5,258 nt of DNA from Burkholderiales bacterium (lineage in GTDB: Bacteria > Pseudomonadota > Gammaproteobacteria > Burkholderiales > Usitatibacteraceae): positions 1-5,258 of the forward strand of contig JANXWW010000222.1 of NCBI GenBank assembly GCA_025350945.1, given 5' to 3'. Made by a program: the position numbers and the translations under genes. Numbering within the stretch: the first letter of the stretch is position 1; the number at the start of each line of letters is the position of its first letter. Positions 1 to 5,258 of the stretch are shown here, one piece after another. The notes beneath the pieces were generated by a model that saw only the letters and a program-made list of their open reading frames with translations, did not search any database and was not told where the DNA came from.

Positions 1-564
1 ACCCTGCGCGTGCGCGGCAAGGGTGCGGCCTACGTTAATAAAGGCATGCAATACGGCGATACGCGATGGGATTTTGACGGTCAGGAAATTTTCAAGAAAG
101 CCGTCACTGGCATGGGTGATGCAAGCATTGAAGTGATGGCCAGGGCAGGTGTGACGATGGAGGATATTGATGTGGTCGTCCCGCATCAGGCGAATTTGCG
201 CATTATCGAGGCGGTTGCCAAACGCGCCGGTGCGTCGATGGATAAAGTATTTTTAACAGTACAAAAATACGGCAACATGAGCGCTGCCACCGCGCCTGTT
301 GCCTTGGTCGAAGCGATTGAAGCAGGCCGCGTAAAACCAAACGGCCTGGTGCTGATTCCTGCTTTTGGCGCGGGGCTTACATTAAGCACACATTTGATTC
401 GCTGGGGAGATCGTGTCACACCGATTGCTGTCAGCGATATCGAATTGCCGCCGTGTGAAAAATCCGCACTGGAAATGGTGCAGGATTTGATGAAGATTAA
501 AGAGCCGCATGATCGATCAGAAGCGGCGTTAATGGGTACTACATTTATTGAGGCGACACTTTAA
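1..564 (+). CDS. Beta-ketoacyl-ACP synthase III (FabH-type), 5'-truncated
   Basis: This is the C-terminal 187 residues of a thiolase-fold condensing enzyme; the reading frame is open through base 1, so the true start lies outside the window. The family joins an acyl-CoA (or acyl-ACP) primer to malonyl-ACP in the cytoplasm to start or extend fatty-acid or related acyl chains. Two of the three catalytic residues are visible: His in PHQAN (codon 184-186) and Asn in YGNMSAAT (codon 274-276). The active-site Cys would lie upstream of the window. The glycine-rich FGAGLT segment near 366-380 is the usual end of the fold. Oddity: after LIRWGDRVTPI the protein runs on for about 45 polar residues (bases about 424-561), whereas housekeeping FabH of E. 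coli (317 aa) stops close to the RW/RF position. This may therefore be a FabH paralogue rather than the primary initiating enzyme, so no symbol is given. The gene faces the next gene convergently, with 107 bases between the stop codons. Confidence 0.9.
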   Translation, partial: TLRVRGKGAAYVNKGMQYGDTRWDFDGQEIFKKAVTGMGDASIEVMARAGVTMEDIDVVVPHQANLRIIEAVAKRAGASMDKVFLTVQKYGNMSAATAPVALVEAIEAGRVKPNGLVLIPAFGAGLTLSTHLIRWGDRVTPIAVSDIELPPCEKSALEMVQDLMKIKEPHDRSEAALMGTTFIEATL

Positions 565-585
565 TAATGCAGTTGATCATGATAT

Positions 586-653
586 GAAGCACCATTATCC
601 ACGGGTGTTTTGAAGCATAAATGGTTGTAAATACCCGTGAATGCTGGTGTTTC
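586..653. repeat. Long hairpin element, copy 1 of a dispersed repeat
   Basis: This 68-base imperfect palindrome folds about one axis with no bulges: 586-610 pairs with 629-653. The outer stem 586-594/645-653 has 9 pairs. A short junction follows with mismatches at 595/644 and 599/640. The inner stem 600-610/629-639 has 11 pairs, and the loop spans 611-628. Of 25 stem positions, 23 pair when G.T is allowed. The three G.T pairs (589/650, 596/643, 607/632) would be C.A mismatches on the other strand, so the fold favours plus-strand RNA or single-stranded DNA. A related copy is at 4136-4197; bases 608-639 match 4152-4183 at 28 of 32 positions. It lies between two converging stop codons (564 and 672) and may act as a transcript end or barrier for both genes, but no T-run follows either side, so a classical intrinsic terminator is not supported. 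Confidence 0.7.
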
Positions 654-671
654 ATAGTGCGCCATTAAGCG

Positions 672-3047
672 TTATTGATACGCTAATTTCACGGTGTAAG
701 TCAGTGTCGTACTGCTGCCGCTATATGAAATCACCCTGATATAAACCGTCTTGGCCGCGCCATTGGTGTAAGTGAGCGATTCTGTTGCTGTTGATCCGAG
801 CGATGATGCTAATGTCGCGCCGGATGAATTCACCAAATACAAGTCGTAGTCTTTGCCGCTGGGGCCGGTCATATTCAGCGTCAGTTTTTCGTTCGCGTTG
901 AGTGACACAGCGAAGTAATCTTTATCGGTGGTGTTGCCCATGGTGCCCACGATACTGGTTACGCTACGGCCAACGATATTTGCGGTGGCGATGGTGCCGT
1001 TTGATTCGGTTTCATTAAACGTCACGTTTGCCACCACATTGCTGACTGTAAAGCTGACAGCGGCAGACGATCCAACATTTCCTGCTGCGTCATACGCTTT
1101 GGCAACCAAGCTATGCGCACCATCGGACAGCGTTGTAGAGTTGAACGCAACACTGAACGGAGATGCAGCGGCGCTGCCTTGCAAGGTGCCATCAACATAG
1201 AACTCAACCTTGGCGACACCAACGTTGTCGCTAGCGGTGGCGCTAAAAGTAATTGTGCCGCTGCTGCCTGTTGCAGTTGCGCTGACGGTGGGTGCGGTGG
1301 TGTCAGTCGTTCCTGCGATTTGCTCAATCCAGATTGGTGCTGACCACAATATTTTGCCGTCATCCTGTGTGACTTTTGCATAATAAAAATGTTTGCCAAT
1401 AGCGGGCGTGATGTTCGCGGTTGCTGCGGAGGTGAGTGCTGTTACCGTGCCATTGCGGGCCGGCACGCCTTCGTAAATAGTGACGGTCGATGCCGTGCGG
1501 CCCTGGCTGTTGACAAAATTTGCGGTCAGTGCCAGCGCGCCACTGTTTTGAAAGCGCTCACCCATCACACGACCATTTGCCGTCAAAATCAATTGCGAAT
1601 TTTTATCCATCGTTGCAAAAACGCGGCGCGCTTTGAGTGCATTGATAAAATTCGCGCTGCTCAACGTTTCTGAATTCGCCAGCAACACGCCTGTACGATT
1701 GGTATAGCTGCGACCCCAGTTTGCGCAATGATTATCCTGGTTGCTCGCTGGTGCCACGTGAAAGCCGCGTTCCAGCATCAGATTGAATGCATCTTCAAAA
1801 CTTGAGCGACCTGTTTCAGTCTCAGTTGTGTTGTTTGAAAACGCCGATGTATTCAACACTTCAGCCAGCACCATTACCTCGTCTGCATCAGCGCTGTAGG
1901 CGAGCGATGTACCGTTGATAATAAATTGACCACTCGCATCCGGATGATTGAATTGCCCAATCAGGCCGCGCTGTTTCATCACCGAATAGATGGTGGCGTA
2001 ATCACTTTTTGGCGTGAGCACGTCAGCGAGCAATTGGCCTGATGAATTATTTTCCCAACCGAAGAGTTCGGAGGAGTTAAAAATATTCATATGGCCACCG
2101 TTATTGATGACGCCCCATTCCATGCCGTAAATCGCCAGGAAACCTGCATTGCCCGCGTTGAAATTTGCAGCAGCGCCGAGCCCAGACTGATATAAATTTT
2201 TAACTGTTGTCGGCGAGGCAGAACCATTGGTGCCTGACGAGCCATCAAAATAATGGTTGTGCTCAGAAGTCATCAAAAAATCGAGTCCTGCATTTTTTGC
2301 ATAGGGGAATGCATCGGCGGGACCAAATTGCCCGGTCTGCGCAGGCTGTGATGACGTGCAGCTTGATACATTGCCACCTCCATCCGAATGATTGGTTTGG
2401 CTGTGCAGATTGCCGTAGTAAACGGTGTAGGGAAGTGATGCAGTAGCGGTGGCTGATTTTTCAGCGGCGTTGATTGCTTTCAACGGATTTGTTTTCAGCC
2501 GATTAAATGCGGGCATTGAAGGTACAGCCGGATTGCCAACACGGATGTCCCATGTTTGATCGATGACATCAGCATCGGTCGCTTTGGCGATGTCTTCAAG
2601 CGACATTATTTCCGGCGAGAGCTTCGCATTGACCGAGCGCTCCACGCTGAACGCATTCATGTGAACGCGATAAATGCCATCGCGCAATGCGGAATTTTTG
2701 CCGACACGACCAGGCCAATCCAGCGCCACATTGGCCTCACCATTGGTCAGTGATGTGGCACCGCGCCATTCTTGCACCACAGCACCGTCCGGCGCGCGCA
2801 ACTGCACACGCCAGCGCGCAACCTGAATTGCGGCATCGGTTGGATAAGCAAATTTGAGTGTAAAGGTACGCGCCTCGCTCAGCCGTTCGCTCGTGTAAGG
2901 TGCCACGAGTGCGGCATCGAGCTCGACGTGATCATGATGTGCCAGTGGATTATTGGCGGCGTGGAGGGGAATGGAAACGACAAGAGCCACTGCCGCAATC
3001 ATGGTTCGACATGACTGTTTTGCCCATGATGAAATGCTTGAATTCAT
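672..3047 (-). CDS. Secreted PHP-domain metallohydrolase (CehA/McbA-like) with Ig-like and PPC domains
   Basis: This 791-residue exported protein is probably a metal-dependent hydrolase or phosphoesterase; the substrate is unknown. Residues 1-30 form a Sec signal peptide: Lys/Arg-containing N-region, hydrophobic MIAAVALVVSIPL, then a likely cut after LHA. A beta-rich region without a recognised name follows (about 31-205). The PHP metal-binding domain (about 208-500) shows NLHSQTNHSDG (H215, H220), SEHNH (E262, H263), MEWG (E310), GGHMN (H319), FNHP (H368), LAEV (E396) and QDNHC (D438, H440). Gln217 sits where the usual HxH motif has its second His. C230 and C441 are the only cysteines after the signal peptide and could form a disulfide. 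A TAPTV...AYDAAGNVG segment (about 581-669) is a bacterial Ig-like domain. Residues about 677-787 are a pre-peptidase C-terminal (PPC) domain, common on proteins exported by type II secretion and often removed. The ATG at 3047 is chosen over a TTG at 3083: it has a Shine-Dalgarno sequence and places the signal peptide at the very N-terminus. Confidence 0.87.
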   Translation of the reverse strand: MNSSISSWAKQSCRTMIAAVALVVSIPLHAANNPLAHHDHVELDAALVAPYTSERLSEARTFTLKFAYPTDAAIQVARWRVQLRAPDGAVVQEWRGATSLTNGEANVALDWPGRVGKNSALRDGIYRVHMNAFSVERSVNAKLSPEIMSLEDIAKATDADVIDQTWDIRVGNPAVPSMPAFNRLKTNPLKAINAAEKSATATASLPYTVYYGNLHSQTNHSDGGGNVSSCTSSQPAQTGQFGPADAFPYAKNAGLDFLMTSEHNHYFDGSSGTNGSASPTTVKNLYQSGLGAAANFNAGNAGFLAIYGMEWGVINNGGHMNIFNSSELFGWENNSSGQLLADVLTPKSDYATIYSVMKQRGLIGQFNHPDASGQFIINGTSLAYSADADEVMVLAEVLNTSAFSNNTTETETGRSSFEDAFNLMLERGFHVAPASNQDNHCANWGRSYTNRTGVLLANSETLSSANFINALKARRVFATMDKNSQLILTANGRVMGERFQNSGALALTANFVNSQGRTASTVTIYEGVPARNGTVTALTSAATANITPAIGKHFYYAKVTQDDGKILWSAPIWIEQIAGTTDTTAPTVSATATGSSGTITFSATASDNVGVAKVEFYVDGTLQGSAAASPFSVAFNSTTLSDGAHSLVAKAYDAAGNVGSSAAVSFTVSNVVANVTFNETESNGTIATANIVGRSVTSIVGTMGNTTDKDYFAVSLNANEKLTLNMTGPSGKDYDLYLVNSSGATLASSLGSTATESLTYTNGAAKTVYIRVISYSGSSTTLTYTVKLAYQ

Positions 3048-3055
3048 GATCTCAA

Positions 3056-3061
3056 TCCTTT
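3056..3061 (-). promoter_or_regulatory. Ribosome binding site that fixes the hydrolase start
   Basis: On the minus strand the sequence AAAGGA lies 8 bases before the ATG at 3047-3045, an ideal Shine-Dalgarno spacing. The longer in-frame option, TTG at 3083-3081, has no such sequence upstream and would put 12 polar residues before the signal peptide. This site is the main reason for the 791-residue model. Confidence 0.75.
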
Positions 3062-3147
3062 GTGAGGAGTCTGTATTTGACAAGTCCGCGAATGGCGAAA
3101 TTATTTACGCAAAATAGTATAAGCAGAAATGTCACGTAACTTATGAT

Positions 3148-3167
3148 GTATCGATTGCTATCAATAC
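3148..3167. promoter_or_regulatory. Possible operator palindrome upstream of the hydrolase gene
   Basis: The arms GTATCGA (3148-3154) and TCAATAC (3161-3167) are complementary at 6 of 7 positions, separated by six bases. They also contain the exact ATTG/CAAT pair 3154-3157/3162-3165. The site is centred about 110 bases upstream of the hydrolase ATG, just upstream of the only plausible -10 box. The position suits a regulator-binding site, but palindromes of this quality also occur by chance and no known regulator consensus is matched convincingly. Confidence 0.2.
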
Positions 3168-3389
3168 AACGAACTATATTGTGGTCGCGTTATTTTGCAG
3201 ATTGATGACGATGCAGGTTACGGTTTTTGCAAGTCGTGCGCGCTATAAATTGCGTCCCACACATCGAAGACCAAGTGCTGCGCAACCTCTGATTAAAAAT
3301 GTGCATTGCGTGGCAACGGTCAATACACAGGGCTAGACGCAAATGCGGCCATAAAACTAAATTTCGCCAAGTTATCTTGATTCACAATT

Positions 3390-4016
3390 TCACAACTTCG
3401 GAATCCGGATACGGCTGATCATGAGCGAGCCTGAGAGCGCAAACAACAGCACCAGCGGATGAAGCTGCATGCCTGCAATCGTGATTACGCCGAACCAGAG
3501 CTTATCCTGTACCGCGCCCATATACGCAGCCAGCATCAGCAGGCAGACCAATAACACCGAAGTCGGAATCGGTGTTCCCTCGAAATATTTTACTTTGCCG
3601 CTGCCTTCGGAAAGTGCCTCGGCGGTCACGTTGTAACGCGCCAGACGCGATACGCCGCACGCGACAAAATAGCCCAGTGCAATACGGTCATAAAAACCCT
3701 GCATGCCGCAGCCATAGGCGATGATTGCCGGTGCCACGCCGAACGAAATCACATCGGCTAACGAATCCAGCTCGCGGCCGAGAGCGGATGATTGCTGACG
3801 CCAACGTGCTACGCGACCATCGACAATATCGAATGCCAGCGCCGCGTAAATCAGGCTGCACGCAATAAAAATATGGGTGACGTTATTGGTTTCCAGAAAC
3901 GTCATCGTGGAGAACAGCGCGCCCATGCCGCAGATCGCGTTGCCGAGCGTAAACCAGTCCGCGAGATGAAATTCGCGAATCATGGAGAAGGGTTTATTTG
4001 GTTTGGGTGATGTCAT
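3390..4016 (-). CDS. pssA: CDP-alcohol phosphatidyltransferase, probably CDP-diacylglycerol-serine O-phosphatidyltransferase
   Basis: This 208-residue inner-membrane enzyme carries the complete CDP-alcohol phosphatidyltransferase signature, D(x2)DG(x2)AR(x8)G(x3)D(x3)D: D63, D66, G67, A70, R71, G80, D84, D88. These aspartates bind the metal and CDP-diacylglycerol. Hydrophobic segments at about 22-40, 46-62, 92-104, 109-121, 148-169 and 174-201 fit the usual six-helix fold. The early LADWFTLGNAICG stretch and the later YFEGTPIPTSVL stretch resemble type II phosphatidylserine synthases, which convert CDP-diacylglycerol and L-serine into phosphatidylserine, the precursor of phosphatidylethanolamine. 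The family is clear; the alcohol substrate is inferred, and another head group is possible. It is somewhat short for PssA of this type, which often exceeds 230 residues. No clear Shine-Dalgarno sequence precedes the ATG at 4016 or the in-frame Met12 (3983). An in-frame TAA 21 bases upstream rules out a longer form. The start codon lies in a long-range inverted repeat, described separately. Confidence 0.8.
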   Translation of the reverse strand: MTSPKPNKPFSMIREFHLADWFTLGNAICGMGALFSTMTFLETNNVTHIFIACSLIYAALAFDIVDGRVARWRQQSSALGRELDSLADVISFGVAPAIIAYGCGMQGFYDRIALGYFVACGVSRLARYNVTAEALSEGSGKVKYFEGTPIPTSVLLVCLLMLAAYMGAVQDKLWFGVITIAGMQLHPLVLLFALSGSLMISRIRIPKL

Positions 4017-4119
4017 GTGGGCAGCTTGTAAGAATTAAAATCGTGTTTTCGCACGGTGTTGTTCATGCGATCCACTCATGTTAACGCAAGGGCTGTTATT
4101 ACGGCATCGCTGCCCACAT
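4015..4119 (-). promoter_or_regulatory. 11-base inverted repeat enclosing the pssA leader and covering its start codon
   Basis: Bases 4015-4025 (ATGTGGGCAGC) and 4109-4119 (GCTGCCCACAT) are perfectly complementary over 11 positions and enclose 83 bases. Read as minus-strand mRNA, the upstream arm could pair with the last nine leader bases plus the A and U of the pssA start codon, covering the place where a Shine-Dalgarno sequence would be. A smaller hairpin inside the enclosed stretch (4092-4096/4101-4105) could bring the arms closer. The upstream arm also begins with an ATG that opens a six-codon frame (4119-4099), too short and without a ribosome site to be called a gene. A role in translational control is inference; the perfect complementarity is seen directly. 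Confidence 0.45.
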
Positions 4120-4125
4120 AGCTTT

Positions 4126-4131
4126 TTTATA
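4126..4131 (-). promoter_or_regulatory. Possible -10 box for pssA
   Basis: The minus strand reads TATAAA at 4131-4126. Initiation about seven bases downstream would be near 4119, exactly where the upstream arm of the leader inverted repeat begins. No recognisable -35 hexamer is present at 16-18 bases, so this is only a candidate. It would place the pssA promoter immediately beside, or partly inside, the second hairpin repeat copy. Confidence 0.22.
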
Positions 4132-4135
4132 AACA

Positions 4136-4197
4136 CAAGCACTGGCGTGCTTTTTGAAGCAAAAATGGCTGTAAGCACCCGTGGATATTAGGGTTTC
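4136..4197. repeat. Hairpin element, copy 2 of the dispersed repeat
   Basis: This is the diverged relative of the 586-653 element: bases 4152-4197 match 608-653 at 37 of 46 positions without gaps. The inner stem 4147-4152/4173-4178 has six perfect pairs. The outer stem 4137-4143/4190-4196 has six of seven pairs, including a G.T (4139/4194) at the same place as in copy 1. The left arm is several bases shorter than in copy 1, which opens an asymmetric internal loop. One stem position differs by a compensatory change (T-A at 608/631, C-G at 4150/4175). GTGCTT at 4147-4152 can also pair with AAGCAC at 4137-4142 through a four-base loop, followed by three more T's, giving a terminator-like alternative on the plus strand. 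The element lies about 57 bases past the receptor gene's stop codon and upstream of pssA. Confidence 0.65.
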
Positions 4198-4253
4198 GTT
4201 TGTAGAGCCAAGCGCTTTCAGCGATTTTGCATTGGTGAAAGTTTTCGGCGAGT

Positions 4254-5258
4254 TTAAAAATTAACCTGCACACCCACCTTTAGCCCGCGCCCTGGCAAGG
4301 GGGCGAGATTGCGAATGGTGTCGATGGATGACGCGTTAAACGCTTTGCGGTCAGTCAAATTGGTGCCGCGCAAAAACAGCGTGCCACGAATTTGATCGAA
4401 CTTGAAACCGTAAGTTGCGGCAGCGTTAATGAATGTATAGCCCGCTGTTGCTCCGCCCAGATCATCGCTTGAAAAACGATCCTGTCTGGCGATACTTTGG
4501 ACTTCAAAACGTGCGCCCCAATTGCTCATGGCCCAGATCGCGCCGCCCGTCACACGCAGCGGTGCCACACGCGGAATCGGCTCATGGTTGGTTCGATCTT
4601 CTGCGCGGGTGAAGTCGGCTTTGGCTTCAATATCGACAGTGTATGAGCCGTCAATCAAACGCTGTTTGCCTTCAATTTCAAAACCGATAAATCGCGCAGA
4701 CACAGCGCCATAACGAAACTCCGGCAAAATCACGGCGGTGCAGCCGGACTCTACCGATGTTCCATCGGCACAGGCGGTTACGCCCACGCCATTTCCATTT
4801 CCATTTCCGTCCGCATCGCGATTCAGTCCGGTGCGGCGTAGTGAAATGTAGTTACTGAATTTTTGCGCAAATATCCCGATGCGGGCGCTTGATCCACCGT
4901 CTGTTTTGACGTTGCCAAATTGCAAAGCTAGATCTATTGCCGTGGAACGCTCTTTGCCAAAGGATTGATTTCCCATCTCATAAGCACCGGTCGCGCCGTG
5001 CGGGCCGTCGGCGTACAGCTCATAAAAAGTCGGCGCGCGCTGGGTGAAGGCTACGTTGCTGGTGACGGATATTGACGGACTGATTTTATAAATGCCGCCG
5101 ACCGATGCGCTGCCCGCCGTGAAGGCGCGGGTACGGCCTTCGCCGAAACGCACTGTGTTGGCAAGTGAGCCAGAACCCGCCTCACCATCGCTTTTGATTT
5201 TATTTTTTTCGATTCGCCCGCCAAATTGAAACTTCCACGGCCCCGTGGCCAGCTCTTC
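4254..5258 (-). CDS. TonB-dependent outer-membrane receptor, C-terminal part, 5'-truncated
   Basis: The frame is open to the right edge, so 334 residues of the beta-barrel are visible and the signal peptide, TonB box and plug lie outside. TonB-dependent receptors import scarce ligands such as metal chelates, haem, vitamins or sugars across the outer membrane using energy from TonB-ExbBD. Support comes from alternating polar and hydrophobic strands (FQFGGRIE, SVGGIYKIS, SISVTSNVAFTQRAPTF), the motif RAPTFYELYADGPH...TGAYEMGN (about 4968-5039), the late LRGTNLTDRKAFN segment and a barrel-type terminal Phe (GLKVGVQVNF, then TAA). The YELYADGPHGATG stretch resembles the ZnuD-like zinc/haem receptor group from memory, but the ligand cannot be settled here. 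One predicted surface loop holds a DGNGNGNG run and two cysteines (codons 4770-4772 and 4740-4742) that could be disulfide-bonded. The GTG at 5153 is an internal Val codon, not a start. No downstream partner gene is co-transcribed closely: pssA begins 237 bases away. Confidence 0.9.
   Translation of the reverse strand, partial: EELATGPWKFQFGGRIEKNKIKSDGEAGSGSLANTVRFGEGRTRAFTAGSASVGGIYKISPSISVTSNVAFTQRAPTFYELYADGPHGATGAYEMGNQSFGKERSTAIDLALQFGNVKTDGGSSARIGIFAQKFSNYISLRRTGLNRDADGNGNGNGVGVTACADGTSVESGCTAVILPEFRYGAVSARFIGFEIEGKQRLIDGSYTVDIEAKADFTRAEDRTNHEPIPRVAPLRVTGGAIWAMSNWGARFEVQSIARQDRFSSDDLGGATAGYTFINAAATYGFKFDQIRGTLFLRGTNLTDRKAFNASSIDTIRNLAPLPGRGLKVGVQVNF
4789..4808. repeat. Short hexanucleotide tandem repeat inside the receptor gene
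   Basis: Three exact CCATTT units plus CC encode Gly-Asn-Gly-Asn-Gly-Asn-Gly on the minus strand. The run sits in a predicted extracellular loop of the receptor, directly before the two-cysteine segment. Because the unit is six bases, slippage would add or remove two residues without breaking the frame. Three units is low, so real length variation is uncertain. Confidence 0.6.

Larger units (their letters stand above)
3048..3389. other. 342-base intergenic region upstream of the hydrolase gene
   Basis: No convincing gene is present. The region follows the stop of the phosphatidyltransferase gene and precedes the hydrolase gene, both on the minus strand, so it should contain the end of one transcript and the promoter of the other. 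The hydrolase-proximal half (about 3090-3180) is AT-rich and contains a possible minus-strand -10 box, TATACT, at 3121-3116, about 70 bases before the ATG. No good -35 box is found at 16-18 bases from it. An imperfect palindrome lies at 3148-3167 (separate entry). No hairpin followed by a T-run was found after the phosphatidyltransferase stop, so its terminator is not identified. Confidence 0.5.

Noticed and set aside
576..583. Palindrome ATCATGAT after the FabH-type gene
   Set aside because: It is too short, has no T-run, and has no positional logic beyond its closeness to the larger hairpin.
586..653. Integron attC site as an explanation for the hairpin element
   Set aside because: The size and imperfect palindrome are suggestive, but the GTTRRRY/RYYYAAC core sites are missing and no gene-cassette layout or integrase is present.
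1022..1399. A 125-codon minus-strand frame and other overlapping frames within the hydrolase, pssA and receptor genes
   Set aside because: They are alternative-frame readings of genes with clear domain content and have no recognisable motifs of their own.
3048..3083. A 12-residue N-terminal extension of the hydrolase from a TTG codon
   Set aside because: No ribosome site lies upstream of TTG, whereas the ATG at 3047 has AAAGGA at 8 bases and begins directly with a signal peptide.
3205..3336. A 43-codon plus-strand reading frame starting with ATG in the long intergenic region
   Set aside because: No Shine-Dalgarno sequence precedes it, its composition is not distinctive, and it matches nothing recognisable. 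Frames of this length arise by chance.
3249..3342. TTGCGTC near 3249-3255 and GACGCAA near 3336-3342 as a distant inverted repeat
   Set aside because: Only seven bases pair across about 80 bases, with no relation to a gene start or a T-run. This is within chance expectation.
5151..5153. GTG as the start of the TonB-dependent receptor
   Set aside because: The frame continues upstream to the window edge with barrel-like residues, and a receptor cannot begin in mid-barrel.

Overview
The window reads as a chromosomal segment of a Gram-negative gammaproteobacterium. The evidence is a TonB-dependent outer-membrane receptor, a FabH-type condensing enzyme with a C-terminal extension, a CDP-alcohol-type phospholipid synthase, and a Sec-exported multidomain hydrolase ending in a PPC domain. 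This combination would suit Cellvibrionaceae or related polysaccharide-degrading marine and soil lineages. That placement is inference from gene style, not from any search.

Layout. A plus-strand beta-ketoacyl-ACP synthase III enters from the left edge and stops at 564. Converging on it is a large minus-strand gene (672-3047) for a secreted PHP-fold metallohydrolase of the CehA/McbA type, with a Gly/Ser/Thr-rich C-terminal half carrying an Ig-like domain and a PPC domain. A 342-base non-coding stretch (3048-3389) separates it from a minus-strand CDP-alcohol phosphatidyltransferase (3390-4016), probably phosphatidylserine synthase. After a 237-base gap comes the C-terminal third or so of a minus-strand TonB-dependent receptor (4254 to the right edge).

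The genes do not form an obvious operon. Two concern lipid building (fatty-acid initiation or condensation, and phosphatidylserine for phosphatidylethanolamine). The other two concern the cell surface and exterior (exported hydrolase, outer-membrane importer). The wide gaps suggest separate transcription units.

The most unusual material is between genes. Two diverged copies of one hairpin-forming element lie at 586-653 and about 4136-4197, each just beyond the stop codon of a minus-strand gene. Their stems are kept by G.T pairs and one compensatory base-pair change. In addition, a perfect 11-base inverted repeat (4015-4025 / 4109-4119) places the start codon of the phosphatidyltransferase gene, which lacks a clear Shine-Dalgarno sequence, inside a potential long-range stem of its own leader. 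No CRISPR array, tRNA, rRNA, transposase or phage gene was seen.
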